Assembly: GCF_001437355.1 (NCBI RefSeq)
Contig: NZ_JQBM01000001.1
Coordinates: 288,294 to 352,293, forward strand
Direction: 5' to 3'
DNA length: 64,000 nucleotides
From: Weissella viridescens
Lineage (GTDB): Bacteria; Bacillota; Bacilli; Lactobacillales; Lactobacillaceae
Shown in pieces: positions 24,356-34,406 of the stretch (the stretch's first letter is position 1; each line of letters opens with the position of its first letter). The position numbers and the translations under genes were made by a program. Under the pieces are notes generated by a model. It was given only the letters and a program-made list of their open reading frames with translations, was not told where the DNA came from and did not search any database.

Positions 24356-27300
24356 TTATTCACTAATTGTAAGCAACAAGTCACCAGCAGCGATTTGATC
24401 ACCTGCTTGGACTAAGATATCTGAAACAGTTCCAGCCACGGGTGCTTGAATGGTTGTTTCCATCTTCATTGCTTCAGTAATCACCAAAGTGTCACCAACC
24501 GCAACTTCATCCCCGACGGCAACTGAAACTTTGACAACATTTCCGGCCATCGTGGCCCCAATTTCTCCAGGTACACTAGCTTTAGCTTGACGATGTTGCA
24601 CCGATTGCACATCCACAGTTTGATCATGCACAGTGACTTCAACAGGTCGACCATCCAAAGCCATGTACAGTGTACGGACACCATCAGCGTCTGGTGCGCT
24701 CATTTCGTTCAATGTTACGACCATTGTGATACCTGGCGCAAATTGCACCACGGTCTCCTCATGCGCTTTTAAGCCATAGAAGAAAGTTGGCGTGTCCAAA
24801 ACCGTTGTTGGTCCAAACATCGCTTGCTTTTGTTCGTAATCACTAAAGACTTCTGGGTAAAGGGCCTTAGAAATCACTTCTTCTGGCGTTGGTTCGCGCT
24901 CAAGTTCAATCGTCAAGTCCGCCTTAATTTGTGACAAATCATATGGCTCGGCCAAAGCACCTGGACGTTCCGTCAACGGTGCTTGTCCCTTCAGGATAAT
25001 TGCTTGCAAATCAGTTGGGAAACCACCAACCGGTTGTCCGATGTCACCCTTGAAGAAATCAACTACTGATTGTGGGAAGTCAAGTTGTGCCCCTTGTGCA
25101 TAAATATCATCAGGTGTGAGATCATTTTGCACCATAAAGAGTGCCATATCCCCAACCACCTTAGAAGATGGGGTCACCTTGATAATATCACCAAACAATT
25201 GGTTCACTTCCGCATACATCTGCTTGATTTCGTTCCAACGATCACCCAAGTGCAAGGCATTCGCTTGTTGTTGCAAGTTAGAGTACTGTCCACCAGGCAT
25301 TTCAACTTCAAAAATATCAGTTTGTGGACTGCGCATACCATTTTCAAAATCTTGGTAGTACGGCACAACACCTTGCCAATATTGATTTAGACGCTCTACA
25401 GCTGGCATATCCAACGTTGGTTGACGGTCGTTACCACTCAACGCATAGTACGTCGATGATAATGACGGTTGAGATGTTGTACTTGCCATAGCTGATTGCG
25501 CAACATCGATAATATCCACACCAGCTTCAACAGCGCGTGCATAAGTTGATACACCGATACCCGTTGTATCATGCGTATGCAAATGAATTGGTAAATCAAT
25601 TTCATTCTTCAAAGTTGAAACCAATTGATAGGCAGCTTCTGGTTTGAGTAATCCAGACATATCCTTAATCGCAAGGATGTGCGCACCAGCAGCTTCAATT
25701 TGCTTTGCAAAATCAACATAGTACTGCAAAGTATACTTCGTACGACTTGGGTCCAGAATATCACCTGTATACGCCATCGTGACTTCCGCCAACTTATTTT
25801 CATCGCGCACCGCTTGAATTGATGTTTCCATTTGAGGTAACCAGTTCAAACTATCAAAGATACGGAAAACATCCATCCCATTCTTCGCCGCTAAATGAAT
25901 AAATTCTTGAATCACGTTATCAGGGTAATTTTGATATCCCACCGCATTTGAACCACGGAATAACATTTGAGTAAGCGTACGTGGCATCTTTTCACGTAAT
26001 TGCTTTAAGCGATCCCATGGATCTTCGTCCAAAAAGCGGTAGGCCGTATCAAACGTGGCACCACCCCACATCTCATTTGAGAAAAGGTTTGGTAATGTTG
26101 TTTGCGTTTGTTCTGCAATATCAGCCATATCTTTGGTACGGAAACGTGTGGCGAAGCGTGATTGGTGCGCATCGCGCATGGTCGTATCTGTAAGCAAGAC
26201 TTCAGACTGCCCCTTAATCCAATCAACAACTTGGTCTGGTCCCTGCGCATCCAAAACATCCTTAGCTGTAACTAAGTCTTCAGGCAACACTAATTTTTGT
26301 GGGGTGTATTCAATTAATGTTGGCTTGGCGTCAGGATTTTTAACACCAGGAAAACCATTGACTGTGATTTCAGCCATATAATCCAACAATTGTTGTTGCG
26401 TATCAACTGATGACTTACGAATAAATTCTTGACCATGGTCATCCACAAAAGTTGTCGCAGCTTGTCCACTCGTGAAAGTTGGATGCGCAAACATCTGTAC
26501 TAGGAAGTCGGTGTTGGTCTTCACACCTTCTAATTGCAATTCATGTAAAGCACGTTCCATCCGAGTGTTTGCTTCATCAAAATCACGCCCTTGGGCAATA
26601 ATTTTCAATAGAAGTGAATCAAAGTATGGTGTCACCTTAGCACCGGCATAAACCGTCCCAGCGTCAACACGAATACCAGGCCCAGCAGGTTGTTGATACC
26701 AACGAATTGTCCCTGAGTCAGGCATAAAGTCGTTAGCTGGGTCTTCCGTTGTAATTCGAGCTTGGACCGCAACACCGTGTTCTTTTAATTGATCCTGCTC
26801 AGGTAAGTTTAGGGGTTCTTCATGTAACCCATAACCCATGGCAATCAAAAGTTGGCTACGGACAATATCAATATCGGTCACGACTTCAGTAACAGTATGT
26901 TCAACCTGGACACGTGGGTTCACTTCGATGAAATAGAAATCATCCCCCTCGACCAAAAATTCAACTGTTGCAGCACTTTGATAACCAACACTAGCCATCA
27001 AACGTACAGCTGCTGCTTGAATTTGTTCACGAAGTTCATTTTTAATTGAAACCGCTGGTGCAAATTCAATAATCTTTTGGTGACGACGTTGAACCGATGA
27101 ATCACGCTCAAAGAGATGCATCACTTGCTCATGTTCGTCGGCAAGAATTTGAATTTCAATATGCTTAGGATCTTGTAAATACTTCTCCAAATAGACATCA
27201 CTCTTACCAAATGATGCTTTAGCTTCAGAAGCAGCCCGTTGGAAAGCTTCTTTTAGTTCTTCAGCATGTTCAACGACACGCATTCCTCGGCCACCCCCAC

Positions 27301-27784
27301 CGGCAGCTGACTTAACAAACAAGGGGTAACCATATTCTTCACCAATGGCCAAGGCTTCATCCAATGTTTCAACTGGATGATCTGTACCGGGCACACTGGC
27401 AACATTTGCAGCAGAAGCTGCTTGCTTGGCTTTAATCTTATCTCCAAACATTTCTAGGTGGGCTACCTTTGGTCCAACGAACTTCATGCCCGCATCACTG
27501 ATTGCTTGTGCAAATTCAGCATTTTCAGACAAGAAACCATAACCTGGATGAATTGCATCAACGTGATGCGCCTTGGCAACCTCAATAATTGCAGGAATAT
27601 CAAGGTAGGCTTCAACCGTCATATCATCCGTGCCGACTTGATAAGCTTCGTCGGCGGCAAAACGATGCACAGCGTACTGATCTGCCTTAGCATAAATAGC
27701 AACTGTTTGAAGACCTAGCTCTTTAGCTGCTCTAATAATCCGAAGGGCAATTTCGCCCCGGTTGGCGATTAGTAACTTGTTCAT
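24356..27784 (-). CDS. pycA: Pyruvate carboxylase
   Basis: 1142 residues, full length. Biotin carboxylase domain 1-450 (GYGFLSENAEFA, GGGGRGMRV ATP loop, EVNPRVQVEHTVTE), carboxyltransferase about 530-800 (DTTMRDAHQSRFATR, metal-binding HLHTHDTTG), and a C-terminal biotinyl domain with EAMKMETT (biotin on Lys about 1107). Makes oxaloacetate from pyruvate, bicarbonate and ATP, feeding aspartate synthesis. Start has AGAGGTG upstream. Confidence 0.97.
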   Translation of the reverse strand: MNKLLIANRGEIALRIIRAAKELGLQTVAIYAKADQYAVHRFAADEAYQVGTDDMTVEAYLDIPAIIEVAKAHHVDAIHPGYGFLSENAEFAQAISDAGMKFVGPKVAHLEMFGDKIKAKQAASAANVASVPGTDHPVETLDEALAIGEEYGYPLFVKSAAGGGGRGMRVVEHAEELKEAFQRAASEAKASFGKSDVYLEKYLQDPKHIEIQILADEHEQVMHLFERDSSVQRRHQKIIEFAPAVSIKNELREQIQAAAVRLMASVGYQSAATVEFLVEGDDFYFIEVNPRVQVEHTVTEVVTDIDIVRSQLLIAMGYGLHEEPLNLPEQDQLKEHGVAVQARITTEDPANDFMPDSGTIRWYQQPAGPGIRVDAGTVYAGAKVTPYFDSLLLKIIAQGRDFDEANTRMERALHELQLEGVKTNTDFLVQMFAHPTFTSGQAATTFVDDHGQEFIRKSSVDTQQQLLDYMAEITVNGFPGVKNPDAKPTLIEYTPQKLVLPEDLVTAKDVLDAQGPDQVVDWIKGQSEVLLTDTTMRDAHQSRFATRFRTKDMADIAEQTQTTLPNLFSNEMWGGATFDTAYRFLDEDPWDRLKQLREKMPRTLTQMLFRGSNAVGYQNYPDNVIQEFIHLAAKNGMDVFRIFDSLNWLPQMETSIQAVRDENKLAEVTMAYTGDILDPSRTKYTLQYYVDFAKQIEAAGAHILAIKDMSGLLKPEAAYQLVSTLKNEIDLPIHLHTHDTTGIGVSTYARAVEAGVDIIDVAQSAMASTTSQPSLSSTYYALSGNDRQPTLDMPAVERLNQYWQGVVPYYQDFENGMRSPQTDIFEVEMPGGQYSNLQQQANALHLGDRWNEIKQMYAEVNQLFGDIIKVTPSSKVVGDMALFMVQNDLTPDDIYAQGAQLDFPQSVVDFFKGDIGQPVGGFPTDLQAIILKGQAPLTERPGALAEPYDLSQIKADLTIELEREPTPEEVISKALYPEVFSDYEQKQAMFGPTTVLDTPTFFYGLKAHEETVVQFAPGITMVVTLNEMSAPDADGVRTLYMALDGRPVEVTVHDQTVDVQSVQHRQAKASVPGEIGATMAGNVVKVSVAVGDEVAVGDTLVITEAMKMETTIQAPVAGTVSDILVQAGDQIAAGDLLLTISE

Positions 27785-27944
27785 CTCACACCTCTTTTTT
27801 TAAAAATTTTAAAAAGTATTTAATTTTTCAAACCTTATCTCTAATATACATGAGATTTACGTAAAAAACCATCATTTTTGCTATCTTAATTAAAATCATT
27901 CGGATATTGCGAATGTTTCGTTCGGTTTTAAACCGTTTTACTGC

Positions 27945-27984
27945 AAAAAAATAAACGCCAGCATGCAATGCATACTGAGCGTTT
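27945..27984 (-). terminator. Terminator after the 68-residue membrane protein gene
   Basis: AAACGC/GCGTTT outer stem with an inner CAG/CTG stem, followed by a T-run on the minus strand. Confidence 0.7.
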
Positions 27985-27996
27985 AAGGAATTTAAA

Positions 27997-28203
27997 TTAA
28001 TTTTCTTTTGTTGTTCGTACTTCTTCGAACTGCCCATCAAAGACTTGTTTACCATCAACTTTAGTTTTCTTGGTTGCCTTATCAAAAGTTTCTCGATAAG
28101 GATCCATTTGTTCGTTAATATTTGCAAACATGCGGCGGGCCTTACGGCGTACATAAAATACACCAACAACCATCATTAAAATGATGAAAAATAATAGACT
28201 CAT
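27997..28203 (-). CDS. Small single-span membrane protein
   Basis: 68 residues. One N-terminal membrane span (LLFFIILMMVVGVFYV) followed by a basic then charged cytoplasmic tail (RRKARRMFANINEQ). Conserved-looking but of no function I recognise. AAGGAGG six bases before ATG makes it a firm gene. Own terminator. Confidence 0.7.
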   Translation of the reverse strand: MSLLFFIILMMVVGVFYVRRKARRMFANINEQMDPYRETFDKATKKTKVDGKQVFDGQFEEVRTTKEN

Positions 28204-28391
28204 CTAGATCCTCCTTTATGATTAAAACCAGTTTAATATGCTGACCATACAATTAGCTTAAAATCCGTGCGGTTATCTCTCATTTAATGCCGATAAACCT
28301 AACATGATTTATCTACCACTATTTTACACCAAATGCCGTAAAACCGTCACATGTTTTTAAGACCAGTCATGGACTGTTCATTTTTCAAAAC

Positions 28392-28424
28392 AAAAAAGCC
28401 AAGTTCCTCTCATAGGAACTTGAC
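28392..28424 (-). terminator. Terminator of ackA
   Basis: CAAGTTCCT/AGGAACTTG stem with a five-base loop and T-run; follows the ackA stop at 28438. Confidence 0.88.
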
Positions 28425-28437
28425 CTTATCTTTTATC

Positions 28438-29634
28438 TTAACGACCTTGCTTGTTCTTCAACATTTCAACGTCACGAGCAATTTCTAATTCTTCGTTAGT
28501 TGGGACAACCAAAACCTTTGCGGCTGAGTCGTCAGTTGAAACAACCCTTTCTTCACCACGAACCTTGTTCGCTTCAGTATCACTCTTGATACCCATGAAT
28601 CCAAGACGATCAATAATCTTTTCACGCACTTCAGCGGCATTCTCACCGATTCCTGCTGTAAAGGTCAAGGCATCAACCCCACCCATTTCAACATAGTATT
28701 GTCCAATGTAGCGGACAACACGGTCGATAAACATGTCCATTGCCAACTTAGCGTGCTCGTTGGTATCTTCAACTTCTTCCAAATCACGCATGTCAGAAGA
28801 CAAAGTTGAAATGCCAAGCAAACCAGACTTGTTGTTCAAGATGTATAACATTTGTTCATTTGTAAGTCCTTCATGTTCTTGGATATAGTAAACCAATGAA
28901 GGATCAACATCACCTGAACGTGTTGCCATTGTAATTCCAGCCAATGGTGTGAAGCCCATTGATGTATCTAATGACTTTCCATCCTTAACGGCTGTAATTG
29001 AAGCACCAGCCCCCAAGTGCAAGGTAATCAAGTTCATTCCCTCTAATGGTTGTCCCAAGATTTCTGAAGTACGTTCTGAAACATAACGGTGTGATGTTCC
29101 GTGGGCACCATACTTACGAGCACCATACTTTGTGTAGTATTCATATGGCAATGAGTATAGGTAGTTTTCACGTGGCATCGTTTGGTGGAAAGCTGTATCA
29201 AATACGGCAACTGAAACAGCATCTGGCAACAATTCACGGAAGATTTCGATACCGGCAGCATTGGCTGGATTATGCAAAGGTGCATAAGCAGACAAACGGT
29301 TAATCTTTTCCAAAACTTCGTCATCAACAATGACAGACTTGTTAAACCATTCTCCACCGGCAACAACACGGTGTCCAACACCAGTGATTTCAGATAGGTC
29401 AGATACAACTTGCTTTTCGTTAAATTGTTCGAGCATTTCTTCGATGGCAGCACGATGGTCTGGGAAGGCCTTCAAAACTTCAGTCTTCTCACCATTATAC
29501 TTTAGGGTAAAGACCCCTTCATCCATACCAATGCGTTCAACTTGTCCCTTGGCAATGACCTTTTCAGCTGGCATTTCCAATAATTGGAATTTCAATGAAG
29601 ATGAACCAGCATTAATCGCTAATGTTTTAGACAT
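28438..29634 (-). CDS. ackA: Acetate kinase
   Basis: 398 residues, full length ASKHA-fold acetate kinase: NAGSSSLKFQL (N-terminal phosphate loop), VAVFDTAFHQTMP, GAHGTSHRYVS, LHLGAGASITAV and FTAGIGENAA. Converts acetyl phosphate and ADP to acetate and ATP, the ATP-yielding step when electrons go elsewhere (for example during citrate use). A single gene; promoter and a probable CcpA site lie upstream. Confidence 0.97.
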   Translation of the reverse strand: MSKTLAINAGSSSLKFQLLEMPAEKVIAKGQVERIGMDEGVFTLKYNGEKTEVLKAFPDHRAAIEEMLEQFNEKQVVSDLSEITGVGHRVVAGGEWFNKSVIVDDEVLEKINRLSAYAPLHNPANAAGIEIFRELLPDAVSVAVFDTAFHQTMPRENYLYSLPYEYYTKYGARKYGAHGTSHRYVSERTSEILGQPLEGMNLITLHLGAGASITAVKDGKSLDTSMGFTPLAGITMATRSGDVDPSLVYYIQEHEGLTNEQMLYILNNKSGLLGISTLSSDMRDLEEVEDTNEHAKLAMDMFIDRVVRYIGQYYVEMGGVDALTFTAGIGENAAEVREKIIDRLGFMGIKSDTEANKVRGEERVVSTDDSAAKVLVVPTNEELEIARDVEMLKNKQGR

Positions 29635-29744
29635 GCTTAAACTCCCTCGTTTTCAAATAATATATTTTACATTTCAAATAAATTCACTTGCCAACCACTC
29701 TGTTGGAGCTGGCTTTAGTTGCTGGCACCAAGTGCCTCTAACTA

Positions 29745-29773
29745 ATTATATAGTTATCTGCGGTCAGTTACAA
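29745..29773 (-). promoter_or_regulatory. Promoter of ackA
   Basis: TTGTAA (29773-29768), 17-base spacer, perfect TATAAT (29750-29745). A leader of about 100 bases follows, with a GGCAC/GTGCC hairpin. Confidence 0.75.
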
Positions 29774-29785
29774 TTCAAAATGGCA

Positions 29786-29799
29786 AGAAAGCGTTAAAA
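29786..29799. promoter_or_regulatory. Probable cre (CcpA site) upstream of ackA
   Basis: AGAAAGCGTTAAAA matches the cre consensus at 12 of 14 positions with the central CG intact. Its centre lies about 55 bases upstream of the expected start of transcription, the position from which CcpA activates ackA in Bacillus. Confidence 0.6.
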
Positions 29800-29925
29800 C
29801 CGGCTATTTTTTTCATAAAAATTAAAAATGAGCCCACAATCACGCTGAATTACTATTAAACCTGTTTAATGTTGTGCCATCCCTATATTTACGTATACGG
29901 ATTTCCAAAAAAAGTTCCGCCAAAC
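29800..29925. other. Intergenic stretch between ackA upstream region and the pepT terminator
   Basis: AT-rich; no open frame with a ribosome site and no recognisable RNA seen. Confidence 0.4.
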
Positions 29926-29968
29926 AAAAAAAGCTAAGGCCCAGTTTATTACTGAGTGATAGCTTTTC
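29926..29968 (-). terminator. Terminator of the trmK-nif3-pepT operon
   Basis: AAAAGCTA/TAGCTTTT outer stem and CTCAGT/ACTGGG inner stem, T-run on the minus strand. Confidence 0.75.
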
Positions 29969-29993
29969 TGAACAATCTTTTCAGGATAATTTA

Positions 29994-31256
29994 TTAATCC
30001 AAAATTGAATCATTTACGTTTAATTCGTTAATCTTCAACATAGTGTCAACGGCTTGCTTCATCACACGCGTTGAAACGTATTCAAAGCGGCCATGCATGT
30101 TTTCGGCACCGGCAAAGATATTTGGTGTAGGCAAGCCCAAGAATGTAATCTTTGAACCGTCGGTTCCACCACGAACGGGTTCGATGATTGGTTCAATGTT
30201 CAAGTCAATCAACGCTTGTTCGGCCAAATGAACAGGTTGCATGTTGTCCTTTAGGACTTCACCCATGTTGTAGTATTGGTCATTCATCTCTAACTTAACA
30301 CGATCTTCACCAAAGTTCTTGTTCATCTCGTCAGCAATGCTTTTTAACAATGCCTTCTTAGCATTGAACTTCTCACGATCGTGATCACGAATGATGTATG
30401 ACATACTTGCTTCATCGGGGGTTCCATTCAACTTCAACAAATGGAAGAACCCTTCGCGACCCTCAGTATGCTCTGGACGATCATGTTCTGGTAACTTATT
30501 GTGAATATCAATTGCCACTTGAAGTGCATTAATCATCTTGTCCTTGGCATCACCAGGGTGCACATTCAATCCTTGAATCTTAATGTCAGCAGAAGCAGCT
30601 GAGAATGTCTCCCATTCCAATTCACCAAGTGGTCCACCATCCATGGTGTAGGCAAAATCAGCCCCAAATTCTTTTACATGGAAGTGATCGGCACCGATTC
30701 CAATTTCTTCATCGGGACCAAAGGCAAAGTGCAAATCACCATGCTTAACTTCTGGGTGAGCAATCAAATATTCAGCAGCACTAACCAATTCTGCCACACC
30801 TGACTTATCATCAGCACCAAGTAACGTTGTCCCATCTGTTGTGATCAACGTTTGTCCAGCATACTTTTTCAAGCTTGGGAATGCTTCAGGTGAAAGAGAA
30901 AATTCATCGTTTAACTTAATGGTTGACTTACCATCATAGTCTTCAACAAATTGAGGATTAACGTTTTCTGAATTAAAATCAGCGGTATCCACGTGTGAGA
31001 TAAATCCAATTGACGGAATATCATCATCAACATTGGCAGGCAAGTCTGCAAATAGGTACCCATCATCCATGGTACGCACATTTTGCAAACCAATTGTCTT
31101 CAACTCTTCAGCCAAATCCTTCAAGAAAGCAACTTCCTTAGGGTCTGAAGGTACTGTCGTTGAGTCTTCATTTGAACGCGTATTTACCTTGGCATAACGT
31201 ACAAAACGGTCAACCAAATTTGGGTATGTTGCTGCAATTTCTGTTAATTCACTCAT
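29994..31256 (-). CDS. pepT: Peptidase T (tripeptide aminopeptidase)
   Basis: 420 residues, M20B metallopeptidase. Metal ligands in [17 protein letters not shown] and FGPDEEIG; substrate motifs PVRGGTDGS and [15 protein letters not shown] are present. Releases N-terminal residues from tripeptides in the cytoplasm, supplying amino acids. Third gene of a trmK-nif3-pepT run (14-base gap from the Nif3-like gene). Confidence 0.95.
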   Translation of the reverse strand: MSELTEIAATYPNLVDRFVRYAKVNTRSNEDSTTVPSDPKEVAFLKDLAEELKTIGLQNVRTMDDGYLFADLPANVDDDIPSIGFISHVDTADFNSENVNPQFVEDYDGKSTIKLNDEFSLSPEAFPSLKKYAGQTLITTDGTTLLGADDKSGVAELVSAAEYLIAHPEVKHGDLHFAFGPDEEIGIGADHFHVKEFGADFAYTMDGGPLGELEWETFSAASADIKIQGLNVHPGDAKDKMINALQVAIDIHNKLPEHDRPEHTEGREGFFHLLKLNGTPDEASMSYIIRDHDREKFNAKKALLKSIADEMNKNFGEDRVKLEMNDQYYNMGEVLKDNMQPVHLAEQALIDLNIEPIIEPVRGGTDGSKITFLGLPTPNIFAGAENMHGRFEYVSTRVMKQAVDTMLKINELNVNDSILD

Positions 31257-31270
31257 GAATCTACCTCTTT

Positions 31271-32071
31271 CTAAATATAAGTATAAGGATCAGTATTGGT
31301 TTCTGATGGAAAAACATCAGTTAACTGCCATCCATTACTATTTTGCCACTTTTTAACTAAAGTCGCCATCCTTGGTTTTGCATTTGCTTCCATATGGTGA
31401 TCTGGATCGATGGCTACCAAATGATGCGCTAACATATCGTGACCAGTATGATAATAAACATCTGCCGTCACAAAGGCATCTGCACCCTGAGCTTGAGCTT
31501 GCAAATATTCATCACCACCATCACCACCAAGCACCGCAATCCGTTGAATCTTTTGCGTCATATCGTTGGCAATGACACGCACATGCGCTACTTGGAATGT
31601 TTCTTTAACCAATTGGGCATATTCCGTTACCGTAATTGGTTCAGCTAATTCACCAATTCGACCAATGCCAGTTTTGCCATCAGCATTTGGTAGCAACGGT
31701 CTCAAATTGTTCGTAATCATCAAATCTTCAGCAAGCCAATCATTCATCCCTGGATAAGTTGCATCCAAATTCGTATGAGCGGCATAAACAACGATATGAT
31801 GTTCAATTAATTTCGCGTACATCGCATTTTGCGGATCACTCAAATCAAGATTCTTTGGCGCATGAAACATCATTGGATGGTGTGCAAAAATAAAATCAAC
31901 ACCACGAACAATGGCTTCATCTACAACCTCGGGACGAACATCTAAGGCTGTCATCACCGTATGAATTTCCTGATTTGGATCACCTAACTGCAATCCAATT
32001 GGGTCACGCTCCCAGGCCAATGCCTTGGGTGCATAAGCTTCAATTTGATCCATTAACTCACGCGCCTGCAT
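31271..32071 (-). CDS. Nif3-like dinuclear metal centre protein (YqfO type, short form)
   Basis: 266 residues. Metal-site motifs [26 protein letters not shown] and the C-terminal HXxxE-like DVYYHTGHD are visible. Lacks the inserted PII-like domain of longer YqfO proteins. Often called a GTP cyclohydrolase I type 2 homologue, though function is not settled. Overlaps the trmK end by 14 bases, as in many Firmicutes. Confidence 0.9.
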   Translation of the reverse strand: MQARELMDQIEAYAPKALAWERDPIGLQLGDPNQEIHTVMTALDVRPEVVDEAIVRGVDFIFAHHPMMFHAPKNLDLSDPQNAMYAKLIEHHIVVYAAHTNLDATYPGMNDWLAEDLMITNNLRPLLPNADGKTGIGRIGELAEPITVTEYAQLVKETFQVAHVRVIANDMTQKIQRIAVLGGDGGDEYLQAQAQGADAFVTADVYYHTGHDMLAHHLVAIDPDHHMEANAKPRMATLVKKWQNSNGWQLTDVFPSETNTDPYTYI

Positions 32072-32753
32072 GTGCTAAGACCTCCTTAATTTGTGCCACT
32101 TGTTCTTGATAGTTGCGGTAGGCCTCCGCTTGCGTCTGGTTGGCGGCTTCAAGTTGTTGCATGATTTTTTCCATGCGCCCCTGCTCGCGTTCCCACTTTT
32201 GACGCCAAATACTATCATTCTTCACCATATTTACAGGACCAAACGCGAGTTGCATTGCATTATATTCAACAGTTCCTGGTTCAGCTACCACGACTTCATA
32301 GTAATGACCATCATCCAAGAGTACACGTTCATCCGTAATTTGATACTGATTTGCTTGTAGCCATGTTCGAACCGCGTCAACATCTATATTTGGTTGCAAA
32401 ATCAAGCGTTTGTAAGTGGCGTTTGATCCTGCTTCAAGAATTTGTTGAATTAACCGACCGCCCATTCCGGCGATAACAACCGTATCAATTCGATCTTCAG
32501 GTTGAATAGCTGCTAACCCATCTGCTAACCGTGGGATTAATTGATCATTTAAATGATGCTTATTAATTTCTTGCTCCGCATTTTCAAGCGGACCTTGGGC
32601 AACTTCACCGGCAACCGCAAATTTAATGCGCTTATTTAAAATTAAGTTTGCTGGTAAGTAAGCGTGGTCTGAGCCAATATCGGCAAGACGTGCGCCATCT
32701 GGCACATACGCTGCTACGGTCGCTAAGCGATCTGATAAGTGCATTGCATCCAT
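32058..32753 (-). CDS. trmK: tRNA (adenine(22)-N1)-methyltransferase
   Basis: 231 residues. SAM-binding ADIGSDHAYLP, VIAGMGGRLI catalytic region and a C-terminal coiled-coil (about 185-225, Gln/Glu-rich). Methylates A22 of tRNAs. First gene of the trmK-nif3-pepT run; start at 32753 has GAGAG upstream, and an ATG three codons later is also possible. Confidence 0.93.
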   Translation of the reverse strand: MDAMHLSDRLATVAAYVPDGARLADIGSDHAYLPANLILNKRIKFAVAGEVAQGPLENAEQEINKHHLNDQLIPRLADGLAAIQPEDRIDTVVIAGMGGRLIQQILEAGSNATYKRLILQPNIDVDAVRTWLQANQYQITDERVLLDDGHYYEVVVAEPGTVEYNAMQLAFGPVNMVKNDSIWRQKWEREQGRMEKIMQQLEAANQTQAEAYRNYQEQVAQIKEVLAHAGA

Positions 32754-32835
32754 TTCATTACTCTCGTTTCATCAATTTAATTGTTACTATTCTATCATAT
32801 ATCTGTCCTAGATGGCGCTGGGTTCAATCCGAAAA

Positions 32836-32862
32836 AAAAAGCTAGCCGCAGCTAGCTTTTTT
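32836..32862 (-). terminator. Terminator of the TPR gene
   Basis: AAAGCTAGC/GCTAGCTTT around CGCA, with T-run; follows the stop at 32865. Confidence 0.85.
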
Positions 32863-32864
32863 GT

Positions 32865-34160
32865 TTAATATAAGTCACTCACATCATCTTGTAAATCTTG
32901 AATGTCTTTTTCTTCTAACATTTCCAAATCATCAGGAACAACGTTCAAATACAAACGCAACGTTTCTTTAGCAAAGGTCTTTTCGCCACTTTCTCTAAAG
33001 AAGTAGTAGGCATCTTTCAAGAAACTAGCATCTGTATCAAAGTATGGTAAGGCCGCTTGATAGTACTTATCAGCCATATCAAAGTCTTCAAGACCTTCAT
33101 AACTCTTTGCCAAATTTCGATACATTGCCGGGTCAATATCAGCCTCATCATCTGCTAAATAATCATTTAACAAATTGATGTTTTCTTCATACTTCTCATG
33201 TAAAGTTAGCCAATCAGAATAATCCAAAGTCAACGTAACATCCTCTGGATTATGTTCCAATCCTTCCTTGAAGAAACTTTGGGCTTCGTTTGTATTTCCA
33301 AGACGTTCACTCACAATGGCCGCACGCTCGAACATCTTAGGATTGAATTGATCAACGGCTAAGCCGTTTTGATAAGTTTGCAATGCTTCTTCATCACGAT
33401 GTTGATGCTCATACAATTCACCCAATGGTTCATATAATGTGCTGTAATCTGGATCAATTTTTTGCAAAGCTTCAAATGTATCAATCGCCTTGTCGTGTGT
33501 CTCTTCATCTGTCGCATAAATCATTGCCAACTGGAAACGCACATCAGGTGTCATACTTGTTTCCTCAATTTGCTCAAGGTAACCCAAGGCGCGCTTAACA
33601 TCGCCAACTAACGCATACGCAACTCCAATACGTGACGCAATGTCAACACCTGAGAAGTAACGTTCGTCTGACTCAAGGAGTGTTCGATAATATGGAATTG
33701 CCTGCTTATAATCAGCAGATGCAAAATAATATTCCGCCAAAGCAAATTGAATGACTGGTTCATCTGGAGCAAGCGCATAGGCCTCTTTCAACTTCGCTTC
33801 AGCTGATTCATAAATTCCCTCAGACTGGTACAAATCTGCCAATACCAATAACGCTTGCAGATAAGCATCTGAATCGGGTTGAATTTCTGCTAAATAATTC
33901 ATCGCCGTTTCAGTTTCACCTTCATCGATGGCAATGTCCGCTAAAGCAGCACGTAGTTCATCGGCGTCAGGATACTTATCTAATAATTTTTGATAGGCCC
34001 GCTTGGCTTGATTTGAAAAGCCTAATCCATACAATTCTTCTGCTAATGAATAAATGGTGTCATCATCATCATGACGTAATGCTAACGCATATGATTTTTT
34101 GGCATCTTCTGTTTGACCTAGTTCTAACTCATTTAACATGCGTTCTGCATAACTTGCCAT
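32865..34160 (-). CDS. Tetratricopeptide repeat protein
   Basis: 431 residues made of about ten degenerate TPR units (for example DTIYSLAEELYGLGFSNQAK, YKQAIPYYRTLLE, DEEALQTYQNGLAVDQFNP). No signal peptide or other domain; probably a cytoplasmic scaffold. A protein of this size and composition is common in lactobacilli, without known function. Highly acidic C-terminus. Confidence 0.8.
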   Translation of the reverse strand: MASYAERMLNELELGQTEDAKKSYALALRHDDDDTIYSLAEELYGLGFSNQAKRAYQKLLDKYPDADELRAALADIAIDEGETETAMNYLAEIQPDSDAYLQALLVLADLYQSEGIYESAEAKLKEAYALAPDEPVIQFALAEYYFASADYKQAIPYYRTLLESDERYFSGVDIASRIGVAYALVGDVKRALGYLEQIEETSMTPDVRFQLAMIYATDEETHDKAIDTFEALQKIDPDYSTLYEPLGELYEHQHRDEEALQTYQNGLAVDQFNPKMFERAAIVSERLGNTNEAQSFFKEGLEHNPEDVTLTLDYSDWLTLHEKYEENINLLNDYLADDEADIDPAMYRNLAKSYEGLEDFDMADKYYQAALPYFDTDASFLKDAYYFFRESGEKTFAKETLRLYLNVVPDDLEMLEEKDIQDLQDDVSDLY

Positions 34161-34188
34161 TCACTTGCCCCCTTAAGTAAGTAATCGT

Positions 34189-34338
34189 TCACTTATCTGT
34201 TTGTGTTTGTGCTGCTTTTTGGCGCGCTTTTGCTAGCAAAGCCTCACGTTGCGCTTGCTTATCTGCTTGTGAAACTTGCCCTTTACTAGCAGCTCCGCGG
34301 GCAAAATCGTTTGATTTAATACTACCTTTTGTTGACAT
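34189..34338 (-). CDS. 49-residue charged protein of unknown function
   Basis: ATG at 34338, TGA at 34191-34189; AAGGTGAG five bases upstream. Sequence begins MSTKGSIKSNDFARGAASKG and continues as a Lys/Gln/Ala-rich helix (QADKQAQREALLAKARQK). No membrane segment or cysteine. A TATACT box at 34376-34371 could serve as its -10. I recognise no family. Confidence 0.6.
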   Translation of the reverse strand: MSTKGSIKSNDFARGAASKGQVSQADKQAQREALLAKARQKAAQTQTDK

Positions 34339-34406
34339 ATTAACTCACCTTCATTAATTCTTGTCCGTCTAGTATACGCTACTTTAGGGAAAAATACCAC
34401 AATGAC

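Noticed and set aside
27828-28169. 113-codon frame overlapping the 68-residue membrane protein gene
   Set aside because: Runs through a terminator and lacks a ribosome site; the other frame has a clear one.
31509-31527. Plus-strand run reading as six His codons, like a purification tag
   Set aside because: It is antisense to a Gly-Gly-Asp stretch in the Nif3-like gene; no vector sequence around it.
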